A stretch of DNA of 46,645 nt, from the NCBI GenBank assembly GCA_030038355.1, contig JASHPB010000233.1:1-46645 (forward strand), given 5' to 3'. Under the pieces are notes generated by a model. The model was not told where the DNA came from. It saw only the letters and a program-made list of their open reading frames with translations, and ran no database searches. Positions within the stretch are counted from its first letter, which is position 1; each line of letters begins with the position of its first letter. Positions 1 through 7,724 of the stretch are shown here, one piece after another. Position numbers and translations under genes: made by a program. The stretch comes from Candidatus Binataceae bacterium. GTDB taxonomy: Bacteria; Desulfobacterota; Binatia; Binatales; Binataceae.

Positions 1-297
1 GGTATCTACCGCGCGCTCAACATGGTTAGCGTGCTGACCGAGAATCATCCCAAGCAGCCGCATCTGTATCTGCAGGTGCTGGGCGTCGATCCGGCCTATC
101 AGAAGCGGCACTTCGGCGCGGCGATGCTCGAGCATCTGCGGACGCAGGCGCTGGCGCGTCCCGACGTCGAGGGCGTCTATCTCGAAACGGCTACGGAAGC
201 GAACGTCGCGTTCTACAGCGGCAAGGGCTACCAGGTGCTGGGCGAGCTATATCCGATCGGCGTCCGCATGTGGCGCATGTACCAGCCGAAACAGTAA
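1..297 (+). CDS. GNAT-family N-acetyltransferase, C-terminal part (5' truncated by window edge)
   Basis: The reading frame is open from base 1 to the stop at 295-297, so this is the last ~98 residues of a longer gene. It carries the acetyl-CoA binding segment of GNAT enzymes (LYLQVLGVDPAYQKRHFGAAML, where V-D-P-x-Y-Q-x-x-x-F/G-G matches motif A) followed by the usual beta-strand/helix with N-V-A-F-Y-x-x-x-G-Y. The acceptor substrate cannot be told from this fragment. The ATG at 22 is internal to the domain and is unlikely to be the true start. No partner gene follows; the next 314 bases hold only an intergenic repeat. Confidence 0.8.
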   Translation, partial: GIYRALNMVSVLTENHPKQPHLYLQVLGVDPAYQKRHFGAAMLEHLRTQALARPDVEGVYLETATEANVAFYSGKGYQVLGELYPIGVRMWRMYQPKQ

Positions 298-383
298 GCG
301 TCAGGCGTTGCTCGGAATCATCGTCGCAGCGCCGAGCGCGGCCACCGGGGTCTCCGATCTTTTGGCGCGGTCACACGCCCGAG

Positions 384-556
384 TCATGCTGAACCAAGCG
401 AGTCTTCGAGCGCAGTGAAGAATCCGCCCGACGGGGATTTCGGCGGTGGTAACGAACGCACCGCCCCCAAGTGCTCGCATCGTGCCGGTGAGACTCTGAA
501 TCGCTCGTGGTTGCCCACGGAGGAGCGCGCGCGATCCTTCATTTCGTTCAGCATGA
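384..556. repeat. Palindromic intergenic repeat with 11-bp terminal inverted repeats
   Basis: The 314-base gap between the GNAT gene and the PPK2 gene holds no credible gene; the short ORFs in it are low-complexity and lie on both strands. Its core is bounded by the perfect inverted repeat TCATGCTGAAC at 384-394 and its reverse complement at 546-556, giving a ~173-bp element. Similar CAT-x-CTGA...GCGA.. wording recurs at about 32535-32590 and 41592-41660. This looks like a non-coding, MITE-like or REP-like intergenic family. No transposase is present. Confidence 0.55.
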
Positions 557-611
557 GACCAGAGTGCAAGCCGGCGCGGTCATTTCGAACGAGCCGAAGA
601 CTATGAGTAGC

Positions 612-1445
612 CTAAAACAACTCCGCCACGATATTATAGCGGCGGTTCTTGGGCTCCGTGTAGCCGTGGGGCTTCTGGCGCTTGGGCAGCTTTACCGGTT
701 CGCGCGCTGCCTCCTCATACGGAATCAGACTCAACAGATGTGAAATGCAGTTGAGCCGTGCGCGTCGCTTGTCATCGGCATTGACGATGTACCATGGCGC
801 GAACGAAGTGTCTGTGGCCAGCAGCATATCGTCACGTGCCCGCGAGTGGTCGTACCATCGCCGATGCGACTCGAGATCCATCGGGCTTAGCTTCCAGATT
901 TTTCGACCGTCGTTGACGCGCGCGACAAAGCGCCGGGTCTGTTCCCGTTGGCTGACTTCGAACCAGTACTTGATAAGGATGATCCCGGATTGAATCATCG
1001 TGCGCTCCCACTGCGGGCATGCCTCGAGGAAGCGGGTTACCTCGTCGCTCGAGCAGAAGCCCATTACCCGTTCAACGCCGGCGCGGTTGTACCAACTGCG
1101 GTCGAAGATTACGACCTCGCCCGCCGCAGGAAGATGTGGTACGTAGCGCTGGACATACATCTGGGATTTTTCGCGCTCTGTAGGCGAGGGCAGCGCGACG
1201 ACTCGAAAGACCCGCGGGCCGACGCGCTCAATGATGCGCTTGATAACACCGCCCTTGCCGGCGGCGTCGCGTCCTTCGAAAACGATTACAATCTTTAGGC
1301 CCTGGTGCTGCACCCATAGTTGAAGCTTGACCAGTTCTGCTTCGAGCTTCGCTAACTCTTGCTCGAACGCTTTCCTTTTGAGCTTGGGCTTGGCTAACGA
1401 GGATGACTTCTTAGCCTTGGTGCTTTTTGGCTTTTGCTTGGCCAA
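612..1445 (-). CDS. ppk2: Polyphosphate kinase 2 family protein (PPK2)
   Basis: Predicted cytosolic phosphotransferase that moves phosphate between polyphosphate and nucleotides (ADP/GDP or AMP/GMP, depending on class). After a Lys-rich N-terminus comes the Walker A loop FEGRDAAGKGGVIKR, then the Walker B/lid segment FDRSWYNRAGVERVMGF and the lid helices around KYWFEVSQREQ. About 277 aa, the usual PPK2 length. The open frame extends far upstream through leuD but is a shadow there. I chose TTG at 1445 because it follows a GGAG 9 bases upstream, lies 23 bases after the leuD stop and leaves a complete domain. Single-domain form; class I is likely but not proven. Probably co-transcribed with the upstream dehydratase genes. 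Confidence 0.88.
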   Translation of the reverse strand: MAKQKPKSTKAKKSSSLAKPKLKRKAFEQELAKLEAELVKLQLWVQHQGLKIVIVFEGRDAAGKGGVIKRIIERVGPRVFRVVALPSPTEREKSQMYVQRYVPHLPAAGEVVIFDRSWYNRAGVERVMGFCSSDEVTRFLEACPQWERTMIQSGIILIKYWFEVSQREQTRRFVARVNDGRKIWKLSPMDLESHRRWYDHSRARDDMLLATDTSFAPWYIVNADDKRRARLNCISHLLSLIPYEEAAREPVKLPKRQKPHGYTEPKNRRYNIVAELF

Positions 1446-1468
1446 TCGGAATTTCTCCGCAGTAACTG

Positions 1469-1978
1469 TTAGAAGTAGCCCTCGGCGCGGAGGCGTTCCA
1501 TGATTCCGCCGGCGCGGACGATAGCCTGAAGGAATTCGGGCATTGGCTTGCCGGTGAGGCCTTTGCCGCGCGTGAGGTTCTCGATGACACCGCGCGTCGC
1601 ATCGATACGCACGATATCGCCTTCGAGCACGAGGTCGCGCACGCCCGTGCATTCGATCGCCGGCAGCGCATAGTTGATGCAATTGCGGTAGAAGAGGCCG
1701 TTGATGGTCTCCGCCACGAGCGCGCTTACTCCGAGCCGCTTCAGCAGGAGCGAACCGGGCCGGCTCGAGCCGGTGCCGAAGTTGCGCCCGCCTACAATCA
1801 CGTCGCCCGGCTTCACCTGGTCGAGCCATCCAGGACGATAGGTCGCGAACACGTGGCGCAGTTGCTCCTCGAGCGGCTTGGCGAAGACCGTCTGCGGCAT
1901 CATCAGGTCGGTATTGATGTTGTCCTCGGCGAACATCCACGCGCGGCCTTCGACGACGAGCGGCTCCGAATCACTCAT
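1469..1978 (-). CDS. Aconitase-superfamily hydro-lyase small subunit (LeuD/DmdB-like)
   Basis: 169-aa swivel-domain subunit of a two-chain hydro-lyase such as 3-isopropylmalate dehydratase, homoaconitase or dimethylmaleate hydratase. Diagnostic segments are [11 protein letters not shown] near the N-terminus, [13 protein letters not shown] (the substrate-contacting G-S-S-R loop) and [14 protein letters not shown]. The ATG overlaps the stop of the large-subunit gene (ATGA), so the two are translationally coupled. The residue between the N-terminal strand and the GSSR loop that sets substrate choice is not decidable by eye. No leuA or leuB lies in this window, whereas a C-C lyase gene follows upstream in the same operon, so a role outside leucine synthesis is possible. 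Confidence 0.85.
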   Translation of the reverse strand: MSDSEPLVVEGRAWMFAEDNINTDLMMPQTVFAKPLEEQLRHVFATYRPGWLDQVKPGDVIVGGRNFGTGSSRPGSLLLKRLGVSALVAETINGLFYRNCINYALPAIECTGVRDLVLEGDIVRIDATRGVIENLTRGKGLTGKPMPEFLQAIVRAGGIMERLRAEGYF

Positions 1979-3234
1979 ACTCGGTCTCCAAGATAGGGCG
2001 TCGGATCCGAGATACGTCCAGCGAGCGCCGAGGCGGCGACTGTCGCCGACGACGCCATGTAGATACGCGCGGACGGATGACCCATCCTGCCCTTGAAGTT
2101 GCGCGTGCTCGAGGTGATGCAGACCTCGTTCGGACCGAGCACGCCCAGGTGGCCGCCGTAACACGCGCCGCAGGTCGAGTTGGTCACGATCGCGCCTGCT
2201 TCGAGGAGCGTCTCGACGTAGCCGCGGCGGACAGCCTCGGTAAGCACGCGCTGCGACGATGGAGTGACGATCATTCTCACGCCCGGCGCGACCTTGCGGC
2301 CTTTCACCACCTGCGCGGCGACGCAGAAATCCTCGAGCTTGCCGTTGGCGCATGAGCCGACGAAGGCCTGGTCGATAGCGACGTGATCGTTGAGCTCGGC
2401 GACGGGAATTGTGTTGTGCGGGATGAAATCGGGACGCGCGACATAAGGACGCAGCTTCGACAGGTCTATATCGTAGGTCGCCGCGTATTCGGCATCTGGG
2501 TCGCTGTCGGCGGGCTCGAAAGCCTCGTCAGTCACGGACTTGAGATATGTGATGGCTTTGTCGTCAGCCGGGAAGGTCGCAAACTCGGCGCTGAGCTCCG
2601 CACCCATGGTCGAGAGCGTCGCGCGATCGTCGAGAGGCAGGCCGCTGACACCCGGGCCACCGAACTCGAGGTTGTGACCCTCGACGCTGCCGGCAACCGC
2701 GGCGAGATGAAGAAAGATATCCTTGCCGAAGACGTTCGCGGGCTTGAGGCCGCGGAAGATAACCCTCACCGTGGGCGCGGCTTGGTACCAGGTCTTGCCG
2801 GTGCACATGATTTGCAGCATCTCCTGCGGCCCCATCCCGCGTGCCACGCAGTTGAAGGCGCCGGATGCGCAGGTGTGGGAATCGGTGCAGGTGAGAATCT
2901 GGCCCGGCAAGGCGATGCCGTTTTCGAGGACGACCTGATGGCAGATTCCGCCGCGGCCAAGGTCGAAGAATTTCTCGACGCCGAAGTCCTTGATGAACTT
3001 GCGCGCGATCGACTGGCCCGCGGCGGCGCCGATAGTCGGGGCGGGCACGGCGTGATCGAGCACGACGACGATCTTGCGCGGATCGACGAGCCGCTTGGGC
3101 ATCGGCGCGCCCGGGCCGAAGGTGAGATCGATCTGGACGATCTTGTCGACCTCGCACACGACGATATCTCCGGGGCGCACGCGGCCGCCGCCGCTGTGCC
3201 GCGAAAGAATCTTCTCCGCCATCGTCATGCCCAT
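1975..3234 (-). CDS. Aconitase-superfamily hydro-lyase large subunit (LeuC/DmdA-like)
   Basis: 419-aa catalytic subunit carrying a [4Fe-4S] cluster that dehydrates and rehydrates a 2- or 3-hydroxy diacid. Visible motifs are DHAVPAPT, CTDSHTCASGAFNCVARGMG, the FVGSCANGK cysteine loop and STCGACYGGHLG with the other cluster cysteines. Its length is that of the short (type 2) LeuC/homoaconitase/dimethylmaleate hydratase group rather than the ~470-aa enterobacterial LeuC. It is coupled by a 4-base overlap to the small subunit and lies ~29 bases after the isocitrate-lyase-family gene. 3-isopropylmalate dehydratase is the default annotation; a dimethylmaleate-type hydratase is a real alternative given the neighbour. 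Confidence 0.87.
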   Translation of the reverse strand: MGMTMAEKILSRHSGGGRVRPGDIVVCEVDKIVQIDLTFGPGAPMPKRLVDPRKIVVVLDHAVPAPTIGAAAGQSIARKFIKDFGVEKFFDLGRGGICHQVVLENGIALPGQILTCTDSHTCASGAFNCVARGMGPQEMLQIMCTGKTWYQAAPTVRVIFRGLKPANVFGKDIFLHLAAVAGSVEGHNLEFGGPGVSGLPLDDRATLSTMGAELSAEFATFPADDKAITYLKSVTDEAFEPADSDPDAEYAATYDIDLSKLRPYVARPDFIPHNTIPVAELNDHVAIDQAFVGSCANGKLEDFCVAAQVVKGRKVAPGVRMIVTPSSQRVLTEAVRRGYVETLLEAGAIVTNSTCGACYGGHLGVLGPNEVCITSSTRNFKGRMGHPSARIYMASSATVAASALAGRISDPTPYLGDRV

Positions 3235-3263
3235 GTTTGGATCTCCGATTGATGCGCGAAGGG

Positions 3264-4106
3264 CTACACCTGGCCGCCGTACTTCTTGCCGCGCGCGTCG
3301 ACTTCCTCGACGCCGAGCAAATCGATCAGCTCGGCGAATGCCTTACCGCCCAGCTCGCCGGCGAGCGAACCGGACTGTTTGAGCTTGGTGAGGGCGTTGC
3401 GAGCCGCCTCGTAGTAGGCAATCAGCGTGCCTGAGTAGATCGTTAGCTTGAAGCCGAAATTCGCGAGCTCGGCGACTGGCCGCAGTTGACCGTTATACAG
3501 CAGCGGTAAGTCCTTCAGCTGCGTCGCGTAGTTCTGCAAGTCATCCTGCGTGCGGATACCGTCGACGAAGATAAGATCGGCGCCGGCCTCGCGGTAGGCA
3601 TGGGTGCGGCGGATGACGTCGTTCCATCCGTTGACCGCGAGCGCATCGGTGCGGGCGATAATCACCGTATCGCGGTTCGTGCGCGCGTCGCAGGCAGCGC
3701 GGACCTTGGGGATCATCTCGTCGAGCGGAATAACCTGCTTACCGGTTAGAAAGCCGCATCGTTTGGGCCATACCTGGTCTTCGATATGCAGTGCGGCGGC
3801 GCCCGCGTGCTCGTATTCGCGAACCGTGCGCCAGACGTTGGTGGGATTGCCGTAACCGGTATCGGCATCGCAGATGACCGGAACCGTAACCGAGCGGCTA
3901 ATTGTCCGAACATTATCAACCATCTCGGACATCGTGAGCAGCCCGAGGTCCGGGAAGCCGCGCGACGCCGCCGTACCGAAACCCGTCATATAAACGGCCT
4001 CGAAACCCACGCGCTCAGCAATCTTCGCCTGCAGGGCGTCGTACACGAACGGCGCCACGACCATGCCTTTGCTCATCGCGTCGCGCAGTTGCCTGGCGCT
4101 ATTCAT
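3264..4106 (-). CDS. Isocitrate lyase/PEP mutase family C-C lyase
   Basis: 280-aa TIM-barrel enzyme of the superfamily that includes methylisocitrate lyase, 2,3-dimethylmalate lyase, oxaloacetate decarboxylase and PEP mutase. The metal-binding strand CDADTGYGNP and the gating loop DQVWPKRCGFLTGK are clear. The loop has K-R-C-G, the lyase signature with catalytic Cys, but Phe where most family lyases carry His (KRCGH). Start chosen at ATG 4106, preceded by GGAGG 8 bases away; the longer frame overlaps the gene upstream. It is followed immediately by the LeuC/LeuD-like pair, an arrangement like the dimethylmaleate hydratase/dimethylmalate lyase pair of nicotinate fermentation. The exact substrate is unknown. 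Confidence 0.85.
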   Translation of the reverse strand: MNSARQLRDAMSKGMVVAPFVYDALQAKIAERVGFEAVYMTGFGTAASRGFPDLGLLTMSEMVDNVRTISRSVTVPVICDADTGYGNPTNVWRTVREYEHAGAAALHIEDQVWPKRCGFLTGKQVIPLDEMIPKVRAACDARTNRDTVIIARTDALAVNGWNDVIRRTHAYREAGADLIFVDGIRTQDDLQNYATQLKDLPLLYNGQLRPVAELANFGFKLTIYSGTLIAYYEAARNALTKLKQSGSLAGELGGKAFAELIDLLGVEEVDARGKKYGGQV

Positions 4107-4119
4107 TACCAGTCCTCCG

Positions 4120-4416
4120 TCAATAATCGATGCTGCGCGCCGAGTCGCGCGGGCGAATCGCTGTGACGCGAAGTCCCTTCGAGGTCCATCCGATGTCGAA
4201 GCCGACCACGTCGCCCTCGGCGATAAGATCGATCCCGGGCATCCGGCCACCCAGCGGCGCGCCGACTATCGCGACGAAGGGAAACTCGAAGGCGAATTCC
4301 CGGCCGCTATGGGAGCGCACGACGCCACGGCCGCGCGCGCGATCGAGGCGCAAGATCATGCCTTGGTAGAAGTTGCCCGGGAAGCGTTCGCTGTCGTACT
4401 CGTCGGCCACCTGCAT
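4120..4416 (-). CDS. Small cold-shock-domain-like protein
   Basis: About 98 aa. The central part (GMILRLDRARGRGVVRSHS, then FAFEFPFVAIVG, then EGDVVGFDIGWTSKGLRVTAI) has the pattern of a cold-shock/OB-fold domain: G-x-I, R-G-x-G-x-V at the place of the RNP motif, a central strand, then E-G-D-x-V-x-F-D and a final x-A-x-x-I. The classical aromatic RNP1 residues are not conserved, so nucleic-acid binding is only suggested. The ATG at 4416 is the first start after the upstream gene's stop at 4466; no strong Shine-Dalgarno is visible. It sits 13 bases before the lyase gene, in the same operon as the hydro-lyase block. Confidence 0.6.
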   Translation of the reverse strand: MQVADEYDSERFPGNFYQGMILRLDRARGRGVVRSHSGREFAFEFPFVAIVGAPLGGRMPGIDLIAEGDVVGFDIGWTSKGLRVTAIRPRDSARSIDY

Positions 4417-4465
4417 CGAAGTAGCATCCCGCGGCGTCTGGGAAAAGTCGCCGTCGGGGAGCGGC

Positions 4466-5377
4466 TCAGAGCGGGATAGCAGTTCGGAACAGGATAAACC
4501 GGCCCAGCAGCTCTCCGACAATCGCCGCCATCATCGCGATGTAGAGCAGCCCCGTCGCCGCCATTGTCTGCGGAATCTTGAGCGTCTGCCAGCACATCCA
4601 GGTAAGGGCGATCAGCGCCGCGGGGCCGAGCACGATTCGCACGGCAAGCAGCTCGAGATGCGAGCCGAGGAGCGTGTCGACCGCATGTGCACCGAGCGCG
4701 CCGCCGCCGAGCCATAGCAAGCCGATCGCCAGCACCATCGCTGCAACATCGAGTGCGAGCACGACAGCGAGCACACGCACGAACGAGCGGAGGTAATCGA
4801 CCGGCATCTCGAGATCGATCAGGTACCAGTGCCCGAAGAGCATCGCTCCCGTCACCAGGCCAAGTACCAGCGACGATACGACGCCGATCATCGCATAGGC
4901 GGCGATACCGGCGACGCCGAGGCCCGCGGGGCGGAGCGCGACGATACTGGCGATAACGGCGATGATTCCCGCGGCAAGGCCGAGCGTGTAAGTGCGCGCG
5001 CGGAGGCGCTCGTTGTCGTTCCAAAGCGTGCGGAGGTAGACGGCGACGATGACGCAGTAGAGAATCCAGAGCGTGGCGAGCGTCCAGAGCTCGACCGCTC
5101 CGGGCGAAGCCCGCCCGACTGAACGCATCGCGAGGAGAGCGAGTCCCACCGCGGTTAGCGCTCCAGCGGCGAGAAATACCGAAGCGCTCGATTTGTAAAA
5201 TCCTCGCTCGACGCGGGCGAACGGCGGTATCGCAAGCGCGAACATCCCGCCGAGAGCCAACTCGCCGAAGACCAACAGGAAGCAGACCGCAAACCGAGTC
5301 ACGCGCGCATCATAGGCGAGGTGGGCGGCTTCCGACAGCGATCGTACGGCCCACCGCCGCTTGCTCTCGGCCGGCAT
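4466..5377 (-). CDS. Polytopic inner-membrane protein, function unknown
   Basis: 303 aa with a cytosolic N-terminus and about eight hydrophobic segments (for example FAVCFLLVFGELALGGMFAL, LWTLATLWILYCVIVAVYL, AGIIAVIASIVAL, MIGVVSSLVLGLVTGAMLFG, LAVVLALDVAAMVLAIGLLWLG). The end, GELLGRFILFRTAIPL, recalls the C-terminus of NrfD/DmsC-type quinol-interacting membrane subunits, but no iron-sulfur or molybdopterin partner is nearby, so no function is assigned. It reads into the small cold-shock-like gene. It starts ~95 bases from the divergent lipoprotein gene at 5473. Confidence 0.75.
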   Translation of the reverse strand: MPAESKRRWAVRSLSEAAHLAYDARVTRFAVCFLLVFGELALGGMFALAIPPFARVERGFYKSSASVFLAAGALTAVGLALLAMRSVGRASPGAVELWTLATLWILYCVIVAVYLRTLWNDNERLRARTYTLGLAAGIIAVIASIVALRPAGLGVAGIAAYAMIGVVSSLVLGLVTGAMLFGHWYLIDLEMPVDYLRSFVRVLAVVLALDVAAMVLAIGLLWLGGGALGAHAVDTLLGSHLELLAVRIVLGPAALIALTWMCWQTLKIPQTMAATGLLYIAMMAAIVGELLGRFILFRTAIPL

Positions 5378-5413
5378 CGGATGAGAAATTCGGCTTCGGC
5401 AGTTTCGTTCTGA

Positions 5414-5444
5414 TAGACAAATTGGGCGATTGCTGGATTATAAT
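5414..5444 (+). promoter_or_regulatory. Candidate sigma-70-type promoter of the lipoprotein gene
   Basis: A perfect TATAAT lies at 5439-5444 with TAGACA (5 of 6 to the -35 consensus) at 5414-5419, spacer 19 bases. The predicted start near 5451 gives a short leader with AGGGGA at 5456-5461, 11 bases before the ATG at 5473. The -10 is strong in this GC-rich background; the long spacer lowers confidence. Confidence 0.45.
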
Positions 5445-5472
5445 TGGGGATTGCTAGGGGACAGGTACAAAA

Positions 5473-5919
5473 ATGCGCGCATCAAGATTCTTACCCTTCA
5501 TTGCGATTGGCCTTGCCGTATGCCTGTCGGCATGCGGCATGGTGGAAGCCGCGCGTCAAGCTCAGGAACAAAAACAGCAGGCCTTTGTAAAGCGCGTCGA
5601 CACCGCACACGTCTGGGTGACCACTGAATCGCCGCCACCGGGCAAGCCTTACCAGGTGCTCGGCCAGTTGAGCTACACCGTGCCGTTCTCGCCCGATGCG
5701 ATCGAGGAGAGCACGATCACCGACAAACTGAAGCAGATGGCTATGGCGAAGTGGCCGGATAACATCGACGCGGTCGTCAAGGTCAATCAGGACGTTTCGA
5801 ACGATGGCTCTGAGGTGACCGTCACGGGCGAGGCCATCCAGTATGACCAATCGGTTGATCGCAACGCCTTACGCCACATGAACGAAGGCCTCGTGGCGTC
5901 GCCGAGCGGCAACCAATAG
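5473..5919 (+). CDS. Small outer-membrane or periplasmic lipoprotein, unknown function
   Basis: 148 aa. A type II signal peptide with the lipobox LSAC at residues 18-21 predicts lipidation of Cys21. The mature part starts with a Gln-rich helix (ARQAQEQKQQAFVKRVD), then a compact domain with the phrase KPYQVLGQLSYTVPFSPDAI and a strand EVTVTGEAIQYD. It resembles small conserved lipoproteins of unknown role; no enzymatic motif is seen. It is a monocistronic unit, convergent with the glutaredoxin gene and separated from it by a hairpin terminator. Confidence 0.8.
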   Translation: MRASRFLPFIAIGLAVCLSACGMVEAARQAQEQKQQAFVKRVDTAHVWVTTESPPPGKPYQVLGQLSYTVPFSPDAIEESTITDKLKQMAMAKWPDNIDAVVKVNQDVSNDGSEVTVTGEAIQYDQSVDRNALRHMNEGLVASPSGNQ

Positions 5920-5944
5920 TCGATCAGAATTGTAAGCGGCGATC

Positions 5945-5986
5945 GGCGGGCGCGTTCGGATGAGAATCCGGAGTCGCCCGCCTTTA
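5945..5986. terminator. Bidirectional hairpin terminator between lipoprotein and glutaredoxin genes
   Basis: Perfect 8-bp arms GGCGGGCG (5945-5952) and CGCCCGCC (5975-5982) enclose an inner CGGAT/ATCCG stem; TTT follows on the plus strand. It lies between two convergent genes, where a shared terminator is expected. Confidence 0.65.
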
Positions 5987-6003
5987 AGGTAAAGGGCAGG
6001 ATC

Positions 6004-6273
6004 TCAGGCCGGTGCAGCTTCTGCCAGTAAACCCTCAAGCTTGCCCGCGTCATTCAACGCCCTCAGTTCGTCGTAGCCACCGACGATTTTGTCGTTGATG
6101 AAGATCTCGGGCACCGTACGGCGGCCGCCGGACAACTCGACCATCTTCGCACGCAAGGCCTCGTCATTGGTCACGTCGATTTCGTTAAAGTCGATTCCTT
6201 TGCTCTTCAGCAGCGTCTTCGCGCGCACGCAGTACGGGCAATAGGAAGTGGTATAGACGTCGACTTTGGCCAC
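6004..6273 (-). CDS. grxC: Glutaredoxin (GrxC type)
   Basis: 89-aa dithiol glutaredoxin with active site C12-P-Y-C15 (TTSYCPYCVRAK), the cis-proline segment RRTVPEIFINDK and the glutathione-binding G-G-Y-D-E. It reduces protein disulfides and glutathione mixed disulfides in the cytosol. Complete, typical length. It follows the glycosyltransferase gene by ~60 bases on the same strand and ends at the shared terminator. Confidence 0.93.
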   Translation of the reverse strand: MAKVDVYTTSYCPYCVRAKTLLKSKGIDFNEIDVTNDEALRAKMVELSGGRRTVPEIFINDKIVGGYDELRALNDAGKLEGLLAEAAPA

Positions 6274-6332
6274 GCGGACACCTCCTCGTACATCCTTAAT
6301 CTAACCATTCGCCGCGAAGGATGCATCTCAAA

Positions 6333-7037
6333 TCAACGCACGTCCGAATACAACCGGACCAGCCACGCCGGCGACACGCCAGCAAGATAAAGCAGGCGAA
6401 TCGTCCACATCTTTAAGATCGTGCGGGCGAACCCGTGCCGGCGCCAGCGACGCGCCGAGGTCACGACGCGGGAGCGCAGGCAGGCGACGCATCCGGCGCG
6501 CTTCAGTCTTCGCGCGAAGTCGAGGTCCTCGCAGAGCGCGATATCGGCAAAGCCGCCTAGCCGCTCGAATATGTAGCGCCGCACGAAGATTGCCTGATCA
6601 CCGGTGCCGGTACGGCTGAGGCGCGAGCGGATACTTATGAGAGCGCCGATAAGCCGACAAATCGGTGTCTGCTCGGCGAGTTCCAGGTCGAAGCGGCCGC
6701 CGACAGTCTGAGGATCGTTGAGCGCCGACGCGATCGCATGATTGAAGTCACGTGGTACGATCGAGTCGGCGTGGACGAATGCGAGCGCGTCGCCGCTCGA
6801 AGCCCGCGCACCTGCATTCATCTGCTTCGCTCGCCCACGAGGCGCCGTGATGACGCGATCGGCAAGCGGCTGCGCCACCGCAACGCTCGCATCGCAACTA
6901 CCGCCGTCGACCACGATTAGCTCCGCATCTGGCGCGCCGCGCCGAATCGCGGCGAGGGCGGCCGCGAGCGCGTGCTCTTCGTTGAGCATCGGAACGATAA
7001 CCGAGAGCTTCATCGATGGCGCGAAGGAGACTGGCAT
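6333..7037 (-). CDS. Family 2 glycosyltransferase, TIGR04283 type
   Basis: 234 aa, GT-A fold. The N-terminal KLSVIVPMLNEEHAL and the acidic LIVVDGGSCDASVAVA are the nucleotide-sugar binding strands; AFVHADSIVP gives the D-x-D-like H-A-D motif and LCEDLDFARRLKRAG the E-D acceptor loop. This is the small glycosyltransferase group often listed as rSAM/selenodomain-associated transferase 2. Donor and acceptor are unknown. The ATG at 7037 is in TGAATG directly after the purN stop, so it is probably coupled to purN; a second ATG at 7013 lies at the start of the conserved domain. Confidence 0.82.
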   Translation of the reverse strand: MPVSFAPSMKLSVIVPMLNEEHALAAALAAIRRGAPDAELIVVDGGSCDASVAVAQPLADRVITAPRGRAKQMNAGARASSGDALAFVHADSIVPRDFNHAIASALNDPQTVGGRFDLELAEQTPICRLIGALISIRSRLSRTGTGDQAIFVRRYIFERLGGFADIALCEDLDFARRLKRAGCVACLRSRVVTSARRWRRHGFARTILKMWTIRLLYLAGVSPAWLVRLYSDVR

Positions 7038-7703
7038 TCACCGCAGCGGCGGATTGACTATTGCGGTGGGCGGCTCCGCGGGTGCATCACGCACGTTGAC
7101 CTTGCGACCGGAGATCTCGAGCCGGCCCTCCTGATAGAGCTTGATCGCGTACGGGTAGATGCGATGCTCCTGCTCGACGATTCGCGCCGCCAGCCGCTCC
7201 TCGCTGTCATCGGGCATGACGGGGACCGCAGCCTGGACGATTATGGGGCCGGTATCGACGCCCTCGCTCACAAAAAAGACGGTGCATCCGGCGATCTTTA
7301 CGCCGTGCTCGATCGCGTCACGCGGTCCGTGAATTCCAGGAAAGGCGGGCAGCAAAGCATTGTGCGTGTTGAGGATGCGCTCGGGAAACGCCTCGAGCAT
7401 CACGTGCGACAAGAGCCGCATGAATCCCGCGCAGATGACCAGCTCGACGCTCTTTGCCTTGAGCGTGTTGGCGACCGTGCCATCGAATTCCTCGCGCGTC
7501 GAAAACCCGTGATGATCAATGACCTCGGTCGCGATGCCGTGCTTGTTGGCGCGTGCGAGGCCAGCCGCGTCGGCGCGGTTGGAGATGACGATCGGAATCT
7601 CTGCTTTGAGTTCGCCGCGCTCGATCGAATCGATGATCGCCTGCAGATTGCTTCCGCGGCCAGATATCAGCACGCCAAGTTTTACGGGAGGGCGCTCAGC
7701 CAT
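7038..7703 (-). CDS. purN: Phosphoribosylglycinamide formyltransferase PurN
   Basis: 221 aa. Transfers a formyl group from 10-formyltetrahydrofolate to GAR, the third step of de novo purine synthesis, in the cytosol. Motifs are LGVLISGRGSNLQA for the phosphate loop, ILNTHNALLPAFPG with the catalytic Asn and His, and SEGVDTGPII with the catalytic Asp. The residue after the His is Asn where many homologues have Pro (NIHP), a modest variation. It follows purM by 21 bases; the pair forms the usual purMN unit. Slightly long because of a ~15-residue Pro-rich tail. Confidence 0.93.
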   Translation of the reverse strand: MAERPPVKLGVLISGRGSNLQAIIDSIERGELKAEIPIVISNRADAAGLARANKHGIATEVIDHHGFSTREEFDGTVANTLKAKSVELVICAGFMRLLSHVMLEAFPERILNTHNALLPAFPGIHGPRDAIEHGVKIAGCTVFFVSEGVDTGPIIVQAAVPVMPDDSEERLAARIVEQEHRIYPYAIKLYQEGRLEISGRKVNVRDAPAEPPTAIVNPPLR

Positions 7704-7724
7704 CGGGCCTGCTTCGCCGCGCGC

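Noticed and set aside
1446-1940. N-terminal extension of the PPK2 frame across leuD
   Set aside because: No PPK2 similarity, Arg-rich shadow of the hydro-lyase subunit; a good TTG start lies at 1445.
2383-3252. 289-aa plus-strand ORF opposite the LeuC-like gene
   Set aside because: High-GC antisense shadow: no family motif, Arg/Ala/Asp-rich, while the minus strand carries full aconitase motifs.
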